Below, one piece after another: positions 6,301 through 12,197 of a DNA stretch of 12,197 nt. A program made the translations under genes and the position numbers. The notes below the pieces were generated by a model. The model saw only the letters and a list, made by a program, of their open reading frames with translations, was not told the origin of the DNA and did not search any database. Each line of letters starts with the position of its first letter. Position 1 is the first letter of the stretch. The DNA is from an uncultured Oscillospiraceae bacterium (GTDB lineage Bacteria > Bacillota > Clostridia > Oscillospirales > Oscillospiraceae): assembly GCA_934636655.1 (NCBI GenBank), contig CAKUAS010000031.1, forward strand, positions 1-12,197, written 5' to 3'.

Positions 6301-6675
6301 ATGAAACCATTGAACGTCTCGGACTTTGATATTCAAATCCACGCACGTCCCAGCAGAAAGGATACGCTTTCTGTTAACATTCACGAGAACGGGAAGTTTA
6401 ACCTGAACGGCAATTTAAATGAAAAGCTGAAAGGCAAGACCGTGTGTCTCCGCTTCACAAGTGATGCAAAACACTTTATGCTTATTGAATCCGATGACCC
6501 CTCCGATAGCTTTGCTTTTCCTAAAAGCGGCTCGCGTAAGCTCACAGAGGTGTTCGAGCTTCTAAAGCGGAACAAGATATCTTTTCCCGCAAGCTACCTG
6601 GTATGGAAAAACGAAAACAGAGGCTTTTGGCAAGGAGATTTTGCAGAAAACCCTACTCAGCTAAGGAAATCGTAA
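6301..6675 (+). CDS. Small hypothetical protein, probably frameshifted near its end
   Basis: A 124-residue soluble protein, not assigned to a named family. AAAAAGGA at 6284-6291 supports the ATG. The visible pattern is a beta-rich N-terminal part (FDIQIHARPSRKDTLSVNIH, FNLNGNLNEKL), then KTVCLRFTSDAKHFMLIE, FPKSGSRKL, and a C-terminal LVWKNENRGFWQGDF. The last six residues (TQLRKS) look random. The -1 frame from 6654 reads on as protein (YSAKEIVRFLEEFQALPAEY and nine more residues) to a TAA at 6741-6743, so the ancestral protein was probably about 147 residues. A recent indel is the simplest reading. A frameshift site (A AAC CCT, 6648-6654) is discussed as a finding. Confidence 0.6.
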   Translation: MKPLNVSDFDIQIHARPSRKDTLSVNIHENGKFNLNGNLNEKLKGKTVCLRFTSDAKHFMLIESDDPSDSFAFPKSGSRKLTEVFELLKRNKISFPASYLVWKNENRGFWQGDFAENPTQLRKS

Positions 6676-6743
6676 GATTTCTAGAAGAATTTCAGGCGCT
6701 TCCTGCAGAGTATGTTTCAGTAATTGCCTCGTTTGTTGACTAA
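6655..6743 (+). pseudogene. Out-of-frame C-terminal extension of the 6301 gene
   Basis: The frame ending at TAA 6741-6743 encodes an amphipathic-helix-like stretch, SAKEIVRFLEEFQALPAEYV followed by SVIASFVD. It could also start as its own 46-codon frame at ATG 6603, but no binding site precedes that codon. The best interpretation is the displaced tail of the preceding gene. Confidence 0.45.
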
Positions 6744-6985
6744 CATACAACGGACGACGCTATTCACGAAATGATAATATGCTGCTACGAAGCATGGGAG
6801 GCCCAAAAAGAAATGCGGAGTCAAGAGCTAAATCTGCAATACAGGAACTTATATTGAAGCAGCGTCGCGAATATAATGCTCTTTATAATCCATACCGAAA
6901 CATTTCATTTAACCAATGCATCGGCGACAGTAAAACACCCGTATCGGAATGGTTGAATGTATCCGACTGGAGAGAATGGGATTAA
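6744..6985 (+). pseudogene. Degraded coding debris, unrecognised
   Basis: Two frames in turn read as plausible protein. One is open from 6744 to a TGA near 6854 (DDAIHEMIICCYEAWEAQKE). The other runs from 6779 to TAA 6985 (ELILKQRREYNALYNPYRN, VSEWLNVSDWREWD). Neither has a ribosome binding site. Their overlap suggests one gene broken by a frameshift, with its start lost. No family is recognised. Confidence 0.3.
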
Positions 6986-7052
6986 TATTCGTTTGAATGG
7001 CGTTTGATTGCTGCTGAGATCAGGTTAATAACAAAAAGGAAAATACCACATT

Positions 7053-7091
7053 ACAGCGCAGCACGGGAGTTTATCCCGGCTGCGCTGTTTT
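7053..7091 (+). terminator. Strong intrinsic terminator ahead of the VWA/LRR/MoxR cluster
   Basis: The stem ACAGCGCAGC(A)CGGGA / TCCCGGCTGCGCTGT has a single-base bulge, a five-base loop (GTTTA) and TTT at its foot. It closes off transcription from the debris upstream and isolates the next operon. Confidence 0.85.
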
Positions 7092-7117
7092 GCATTCGTA
7101 TTACACTTTGCTGCGAC

Positions 7118-7151
7118 TTGACGGAACAATTATACATAATGTTAATGTCAA
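7118..7151. promoter_or_regulatory. Dyad-symmetric site upstream of the VWA operon promoter
   Basis: TTGAC..AACA (7118-7128) mirrors TGTT...GTCAA (7140-7151) around an AT-rich centre. It is about 70 bases upstream of the -35 at 7222. It could be an activator or repressor site, or chance. Confidence 0.25.
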
Positions 7152-7221
7152 TAGACCTGATAAAAAGCCCCCCAGGGCCGCATGAATATGTAGGCAAAAA
7201 CAATTGTTCTGACAGGGCTTC

Positions 7222-7250
7222 TTGCTATTATTTGAATAGTACGATATAAT
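7222..7250 (+). promoter_or_regulatory. Promoter of the VWA/LRR/MoxR operon
   Basis: TTGCTA (7222-7227), 17 bases, perfect TATAAT (7245-7250). The leader to the ATG at 7323 is about 66 bases and contains a small hairpin (TTTGCTGTCAGCAAA, about 7263-7277). Confidence 0.65.
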
Positions 7251-7322
7251 GAAATATAAAATTTTGCTGTCAGCAAATAACATTACGAGCTTGCTTTGCT
7301 TATATTTCAGGGAGCGCCTGGT

Positions 7323-8690
7323 ATGTCGATGGATATTGAAAATAAAGAAAAAGCAGATAAGCTGGCGCAGGAAATCTTGCGTTTGTCGCGCAACACACTT
7401 TTGGTAAATCTGCGTTTTTTGGACATGGCGCTGAGCCGCCTTAAACACTCTCCAGCAGGCGACTCACTTGCCGTAAACGGCATTCGCATCTTCTACGATC
7501 CGATGTGGGTACTCAGGCGCTACAAGGGCGAAAGAAACGCCATAGTGCGCGACTATCTGCATATGGTCTTTCACTGCATATTCCACCACGCATTTGTAAG
7601 CACGCTCGTTGATACCGATGCATGGGACTTGGCATGCGACATTGCCGCCGAAAACGCGATAAGCGAGCTTAACATTGCCTGTGCCAAATGCAAAAGAGAA
7701 GCCGCTCAGACAGTGTTTATAAGCAAGCTCCGACAGAATATAAAGCAGCTGACGGCGGAAAAAATATATCACTACCTGCGAGAAAAAAGCTATGACAAGG
7801 ATGAGCTGTGCGATCTTAGAAAAAATTTTTGTGCCGATGATCATGGAATTTGGTATACTCCCGTGAAGTTTGCCGATGCTTCCGCAAAATCGGAAGCCGA
7901 CAACAATACCGAAAAGAACGAAGACTACAGCAATCAGACCCTGTCAAGAGAGGCGCTCATGCGGGAATGGGAGGATGTTGCAAAGCGGATACAGACTGAC
8001 ATAGAGACCTTCTCTAATGGGCGCGGCGGCGTGTCAGAGGGGCTGACCCAAAACTTGCAGGCAGTCACGCGCGAAAAATACGATTATTCCGCTTTTCTTC
8101 GCCGCTTCGCCGTTATGGGCGAGGCGATGAAAATAAACGACGATGAATTCGATTATATATTCTACACCTACGGCATGAAGCTTTACGAAAAAATGCCGCT
8201 TATTGAGCCGCTTGAATACAGGGATGTCAAACGCATCAAGGAATTCGTCCTTGCGATAGACACGTCTGGTTCGGTCCGGGGAGAGTTGGTTCAACTGTTC
8301 GTGCAGAAGACATACAGTGTTATGAAGAGCACTGAAAGCTTCTTTTCAAAAATCAATTTACACATTATTCAGTGTGATGACAGAATCCAGGAGGACAAAA
8401 TAATCACTTCGCAGGAGGAGTTTGACGAATATATGAAAACAATGCAGCTGCGCGGTTTCGGCGGAAATAACGAAGTCCGGCTGTTTTCATATGTTGACGA
8501 TTTGGTTCGCAAGGGAGCGTTCAGAAACCTCAAGGGCATGATTTATTTTACCGACGGATACGGCATTTTCCCTAAGAAAAAACCCGACTACGAGGTGGCT
8601 TTTGTGTTTGTTGAAAATGATCGGTGGCCGATACCTGAAGACATCCCGCCTTGGGCAATCAAGCTTGTTTTGCAGAAAGAAGAGATTTAA
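7323..8690 (+). CDS. DUF2201-like protein: metallopeptidase-like half plus VWA domain
   Basis: A 455-residue soluble protein, no signal peptide. Residues 1-155 form a helical metallopeptidase-like domain with YLHMVFHCIFHHAF (78-91) and WDLACDIAAENAISEL (101-116). The HExxH position reads HMVFH (80-84), so the catalytic Glu is missing. A charged, Asn/Glu-rich linker spans about 185-210. Residues 305-450 are a VWA-like domain: MIDAS start FVLAIDTSGSV (308-318), GGNNEVRLF (380-388) where a GGTD-type Thr is usual, and MIYFTDGYG (406-414). In the family, VWA proteins pair with MoxR AAA+ ATPases; one lies at 10560. ATG 7323 is chosen over an in-frame ATG at 7296 because AGGGAG (7309-7314) precedes it by eight bases. 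First gene of the operon; 40 bases separate it from the LRR gene. Confidence 0.9.
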   Translation: MSMDIENKEKADKLAQEILRLSRNTLLVNLRFLDMALSRLKHSPAGDSLAVNGIRIFYDPMWVLRRYKGERNAIVRDYLHMVFHCIFHHAFVSTLVDTDAWDLACDIAAENAISELNIACAKCKREAAQTVFISKLRQNIKQLTAEKIYHYLREKSYDKDELCDLRKNFCADDHGIWYTPVKFADASAKSEADNNTEKNEDYSNQTLSREALMREWEDVAKRIQTDIETFSNGRGGVSEGLTQNLQAVTREKYDYSAFLRRFAVMGEAMKINDDEFDYIFYTYGMKLYEKMPLIEPLEYRDVKRIKEFVLAIDTSGSVRGELVQLFVQKTYSVMKSTESFFSKINLHIIQCDDRIQEDKIITSQEEFDEYMKTMQLRGFGGNNEVRLFSYVDDLVRKGAFRNLKGMIYFTDGYGIFPKKKPDYEVAFVFVENDRWPIPEDIPPWAIKLVLQKEEI

Positions 8691-8730
8691 AAGACTATAA
8701 AGTGCAGCCGAAAACAGGAGGAGAATTATC

Positions 8731-10188
8731 ATGAGCTTTGAGATAAGAAACGGAGTTTTAAAGAATTACAGAGCAAAACCGGGGGAGACGGAAGTCACCA
8801 TTCCCGAGGGTGTTAAAATAATAGGCGACCTGGCTTTCTGCGGCTGCAGCCTCAAGAGCATCATTATACCCAAAAGCGTGAAAATAATAGATGACCTGGC
8901 TTTTGTAAACTGCGAAGATCTCCGGAGCATTGTCATCCCCGACGGCGTGACAAGCCTGGGTGACCGGGTTTTCGAAGGCTGCAGCAGACTTACAAGCGTA
9001 ACCCTGCCCGCCGGCATGACGCATACAGACACCACGACCTTCAGTGGCTGCGACAAGCTCACAAGTCTTGTAGCGGATCCCGATATTCTTCAGAAAAGCA
9101 ACTTGAAGGTTACCGCCGTTCTCACTTTTCTTCGCAGTCCGGAGGACTTCAGCGCCGAGCAGACGAAAGCCTGTAAAAAATATCTGTTCGCTCAGAAGAA
9201 AAAACTTCTGCCTGAAATTTTACGCAATGATCTGGTGTACGCAATGCAGCTGTTTGCCGAAGCGAAAAAAATCACGAAAAGCAATATACGGTCAGATTTT
9301 TTAGACCCTTCCATAAAGGCGGACGCATCCCAATGCAATGCCTTTTTGATAGATTGGGAAAACAGGCACTTTTCACTCGAAGATAAGGAAAAGCTCCTGG
9401 AAAATGAGTTTGAGAAGGATCCGTTCAATGCGGCGGATATGAAAAAACTATGGTCATACAAGAGTCTGGAGGACGGCACGCTCTGCCTGACCAAATATAA
9501 GGGCAGCGAGACCCATGTCACAATTCCGAGCCGAATCGGTGAATGTACGGTCACCGCCTTGGGAGAAAAGCTCATTTTTGCAAGAAAGTGCGGCAGCCCC
9601 TCCGCAAGAAAAGAGAATTTCAAAAAAATCGCGTCCATAACTATCCCCGACACGATAACAAGTATAGGCGAGGGTGCCTTCGCCGGCTGCGTCGGGCTTA
9701 CGGGCATAACGATTCCGGACAGCGTGAAACGCATCGAAAAAGAAGCCTTCAGAGATTGCAGCAAGCTCACAAGCGTCATCATCTCCGACGGCGTCACAAA
9801 CATCGGAACATCCGTATTTCGCGGCTGCACCAAACTCGAGAATATCACCCTGCCCGACAGCATAAAAACAATAGGTGGCTGGACATTCAGCGAATGCGAT
9901 AGTCTCGAGAGCATAACCATCCCCCGCAAGGTAAAGCGCATCGGGCACTCAACTTTTGAATCCTGCTTTAACCTCACGAGCATTGTTATTCCAAACGGCG
10001 TGACGAGCATAGGCGAGCGGGCTTTTAGCGGTTGCACCTCTCTTAAGAGCATTACCATCCCCGACAGCGTGACGAGCATAGGTGAAGATGCTTTTGAAGA
10101 CTGCGACAACATCACCATATATGCGTCCAAAGACAGCTTCGCATATGAATATGCCAAAAAGGTCATCATCCCGTTTGAGTTTATTTGA
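8731..10188 (+). CDS. BspA-type leucine-rich-repeat (LRR_5) protein, cytosolic
   Basis: A 485-residue protein with a split LRR architecture. An N-terminal cap (MSFEIRNGVLKNYR) leads into about four LRR_5 repeats at residues 20-113. A non-repeat, mostly helical insert (about 120-245) includes KACKKYLFAQKKKLLPEILR and NRHFSLEDKEKLLENEFEKD. A strand-rich entry (WSYKSLEDGTLCLTKYKG, 241-258) is followed by roughly seven repeats of about 23 residues at 300-465. The repeat pattern is L.SITIPDSVTSIG..AF.GC. There is no signal peptide or anchor, so unlike classical surface BspA proteins it should stay in the cytosol. AGGAGG at 8716-8721 sets the start. Its position between a VWA gene and a MoxR ATPase gene suggests it is the binding or recognition arm of that complex (inference). 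Confidence 0.85.
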   Translation: MSFEIRNGVLKNYRAKPGETEVTIPEGVKIIGDLAFCGCSLKSIIIPKSVKIIDDLAFVNCEDLRSIVIPDGVTSLGDRVFEGCSRLTSVTLPAGMTHTDTTTFSGCDKLTSLVADPDILQKSNLKVTAVLTFLRSPEDFSAEQTKACKKYLFAQKKKLLPEILRNDLVYAMQLFAEAKKITKSNIRSDFLDPSIKADASQCNAFLIDWENRHFSLEDKEKLLENEFEKDPFNAADMKKLWSYKSLEDGTLCLTKYKGSETHVTIPSRIGECTVTALGEKLIFARKCGSPSARKENFKKIASITIPDTITSIGEGAFAGCVGLTGITIPDSVKRIEKEAFRDCSKLTSVIISDGVTNIGTSVFRGCTKLENITLPDSIKTIGGWTFSECDSLESITIPRKVKRIGHSTFESCFNLTSIVIPNGVTSIGERAFSGCTSLKSITIPDSVTSIGEDAFEDCDNITIYASKDSFAYEYAKKVIIPFEFI

Positions 10189-10209
10189 CAATAAGAGAGG
10201 AAAAACACC

Positions 10210-10503
10210 ATGAGCTTTGAGATCGAAAACGGAGTTTTGGAAAAATGCATACCGGAGTCCGGCGAGACCGAGGTCGTTATTCCCGACGGTGTGACGGGCA
10301 TTTAAGACTGGGCTTTTATCGTATCTTTGCGCATAGAGCGGTGTTGGAGAACATCACCTAGGCCACCATTCCGGAAACCGTAAAGAATATCGGCCGCTAT
10401 GCCTTTACCGATTGCATCAAAAACCTCACCATTCATGCTCCGTTGGGCAGTTTTGCGCATAAATACGCCGAAAAGAACAAGCTACTTCAAGTCTATATAA
10501 CAA
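10210..10503 (+). pseudogene. Decayed second LRR gene copy
   Basis: Begins 21 bases after the intact LRR gene with a good binding site (AGAGAGGAAAA) and a near copy of its start: MSFEIENGVLEKCIPESGET, then EVVIPDGVTGI. It then hits TAA at 10303-10305. LRR-like sequence resumes after a frame change: LENIT, TAG at 10359-10361 (where TTG Leu would fit), then ATIPETVKNIGRYAFTDC, NLTIHAPLGSFAHKYAEKNK. The last part corresponds to the closing cap of the intact protein (SFAYEYAKK). So it has one frameshift, two stops and only one or two repeats left. It is best read as a tandem duplication that has decayed, with most of the middle deleted. A 31-residue peptide could still be translated. Confidence 0.8.
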
Positions 10504-10559
10504 AACCACGAATTTGTTGCCCGATTTTTCGTAAATGCAGCCGCGGCAAAGGAGAAAAT

Positions 10560-12071
10560 ATGAACATCAAAGAAGCAAAAGAGCAAATAAAAAACGCTAT
10601 GACGGCGTATTTCACCAAGGACGAGCTGGGTAACTATACTATCCCCATCGAGCGGCAGCGTCCTGTGTTCCTCATGGGTCCTCCGGGCATCGGCAAGACC
10701 GCCGTTATGGAACAGGTAGCGCAGGAGCTGGGAGTGGCGCTGCTGTCATATTCCATGACGCATCACACGCGGCAGAGCGCGCTTGGTCTGCCTTTTATCT
10801 CCCATAAGGTCTATGGCGGCAGGGAATATGACGTTTCCGAGTACACCATGTCGGAGATTATAGCTTCTGTTTATGATATGATCGAGCAGAGCGGGAAAAG
10901 TGAGGGCATTTTGTTTCTGGACGAGATCAACTGCGTATCCGAAACGCTAGCGCCGATTATGCTGCAATTTCTGCAATACAAGATTTTCGGCCGTCACCGC
11001 GTGCCGGACGGCTGGATAGTCGTTACCGCCGGCAACCCGCCGGAGTATAATAATTCGGTTCGGGAATTCGATATCGTTACCTGGGATCGTCTGAAGCGCA
11101 TCGATGTGGAGCCGGATTTCGAGGTGTGGAAGGAATATGCCTACAATGCGTCCGTACATCCTGCGGTGCTGAGCTATTTGGAGATAAAAAAAGCAAACTT
11201 CTACAAGGTTGAGTCAACCGTCGGTGGCAAGGCCTTTGTCACGGCGCGCGGCTGGGAAGATCTGAGCCAGATGATACGGCTGTATGAGCGCAATGGTCTA
11301 AAGGTGGACGAAAATTTAGTTCGGCAGTATCTGCAGGAAAAGACAATTGCGAAGGATTTTGCGGTGTATTACGACCTGTTCAACAAGTACCGCTCGGATT
11401 ATCAGATCGACAGCATTCTGGACGGCACCGCGAGCAACATCATCAAAGGGCGGGCCATCGCGGCAAAGTTTGATGAGCGTTTGGCGCTGCTCGGGCTGCT
11501 GCTGGAAGCCATCGGTTCCGAGATGCGGGAGGCTGTGGAGCAGGAAACGCTTCTGACCGATTATATGAACGCAATAAAAGCCTTCCGAGTGGAAGTCATG
11601 AAGCCTCATGCCAATTCCGGTGAAGCTCTGGGCAAAACGATCAAATTGCAGCGGGACGAGCTTGAGCGCGGAAAAATATCGGTTTCCCTTTCCGCCGCTG
11701 ATCAAATGCGCAAGCAGAAGCTTATTCTGCTGCTGCAGGAGCTGGAACCCACCGTTCGGGAAGCATCCGACGGTGCCGCTGCATTCAAGTCTGCCAAGGA
11801 TGCCTTCGACAAGGCACTCAAAGCGCTGAAAAAGCAGGCGAAAGAAACCGGCAAACACTTATCAAATGTGTTTGCTTTCTGCGAAGCGGTATTTGGCGAC
11901 GGACAGGAAATGCTTATACTGGTTACCGAGCTGACTATCAGCTGTTATGGTGCACGATATATCAGCCGTTTCGGCTGCGAAGAATATTTCAGGCACAACA
12001 AGGAACTTCTGTTCCATGAGCGCCAGCAGGAGATCATCGCAGAACTCGAGAATCTGGAGCTTGAGGATTGA
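10560..12071 (+). CDS. MoxR-type AAA+ ATPase
   Basis: A 503-residue cytosolic ATPase. The AAA+ core is at about residues 30-200: Walker A GPPGIGKT (40-47), Walker B ILFLDE (117-122), sensor 1 TAGNP (Asn159) and a DRLKR motif (176-180) placed where the arginine region of the family falls. The loop MTHHTRQSALGLP (66-78) is a conserved insert-like segment. Residues 200-330 form the helical lid and more helices. Residues 390-465 are strongly charged and likely coiled coil (LQRDELERGK, SAKDAFDKALKALKKQAKET). MoxR ATPases act as chaperones or remodelers with VWA-domain partners, here the 7323 gene. ATG 10560 is chosen because AAGGAG (10549-10554) precedes it; the same frame is open upstream into the LRR remnant but has no usable start there. 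No terminator follows within the window. Confidence 0.92.
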   Translation: MNIKEAKEQIKNAMTAYFTKDELGNYTIPIERQRPVFLMGPPGIGKTAVMEQVAQELGVALLSYSMTHHTRQSALGLPFISHKVYGGREYDVSEYTMSEIIASVYDMIEQSGKSEGILFLDEINCVSETLAPIMLQFLQYKIFGRHRVPDGWIVVTAGNPPEYNNSVREFDIVTWDRLKRIDVEPDFEVWKEYAYNASVHPAVLSYLEIKKANFYKVESTVGGKAFVTARGWEDLSQMIRLYERNGLKVDENLVRQYLQEKTIAKDFAVYYDLFNKYRSDYQIDSILDGTASNIIKGRAIAAKFDERLALLGLLLEAIGSEMREAVEQETLLTDYMNAIKAFRVEVMKPHANSGEALGKTIKLQRDELERGKISVSLSAADQMRKQKLILLLQELEPTVREASDGAAAFKSAKDAFDKALKALKKQAKETGKHLSNVFAFCEAVFGDGQEMLILVTELTISCYGARYISRFGCEEYFRHNKELLFHERQQEIIAELENLELED

Positions 12072-12197
12072 CAGACGCAGAATGCTATCCTGCGGCGCAA
12101 GAAAATGGAGATGCAACTATAGCGAATTGTCAAACTAAGTGCAACAGGAAGAGAGTTCAAAGTCCCACAAATCCTGAGCAGAACGGAAATTAAGAAC
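12072..12197. other. Non-coding tail of the window
   Basis: No gene or strong terminator is seen. A weak hairpin CGCAG / CTGCG lies at about 12077-12095 without a T-run. The remaining sequence is AT-rich and unassigned, and transcription of the MoxR operon may continue beyond it. Confidence 0.4.

Noticed and set aside
7140..7322. Riboswitch in the leader of the VWA operon
   Set aside because: Only a small hairpin is visible after the promoter, with no conserved aptamer core and no terminator or anti-terminator pair.
7557..7590. Active zinc protease
   Set aside because: The HExxH glutamate is replaced by methionine (HMVFH) and no alternative catalytic motif was seen.
9192..10301. Minus-strand frame of 369 codons with internal repeats
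   Set aside because: Antisense of the LRR gene. The apparent repeats mirror the LRR units.

Overview
The window looks like a chromosomal stretch from a gut-type Clostridia, most likely Oscillospirales/Ruminococcaceae-like. This is inferred from AGGAG-type ribosome binding sites, a GC-rich third-position bias in the left-hand genes, PsuG, a DUF4127 lipoprotein and cytosolic LRR_5 proteins. No marker gene allows a firmer placement.

Positions 1-4310 look like ordinary core chromosome. They hold a bacterial PH-domain protein (minus strand), a DUF4127 lipoprotein and pseudouridine-5'-phosphate glycosidase (psuG). The two intergenic gaps here are filled by two members of one MITE-like repeat family with long terminal inverted repeats. 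Three of the four repeat ends carry an outward-facing TTGA-type -35 hexamer at exactly 17 bp from a -10 of the neighbouring gene. The fourth end supplies the last codons and the stop of the DUF4127 gene. So these elements appear to have been built into the expression signals of all three genes.

Positions 4328-4590 hold an initiator tRNA-fMet with its own promoter and terminators. To the right the sequence becomes less GC-rich and patchy, which suggests a tRNA-linked accessory region, although no integrase is present. It begins with four short direct repeats. Next come two gene remnants joined head to head: an unknown minus-strand C-terminus and an HxlR regulator lacking its N-terminus. A complete TIGR04076-family gene follows, then a small unknown protein with a likely frameshift and further coding debris up to a strong terminator at about 7090.

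Positions 7222-12071 are the main system. A well-formed promoter leads into a gene with a DUF2201-like fold (degenerate metallopeptidase-like half plus a VWA domain). This is followed by a cytosolic BspA-type leucine-rich-repeat protein, a decayed second LRR copy, and a MoxR-type AAA+ ATPase. All are co-directional with short gaps. MoxR ATPase plus VWA protein is a known chaperone-like pairing (RavA-ViaA, CoxD-CoxE). The LRR protein lodged between them looks like a third component, perhaps a target-recognition module. The last 126 bases hold no recognisable gene.
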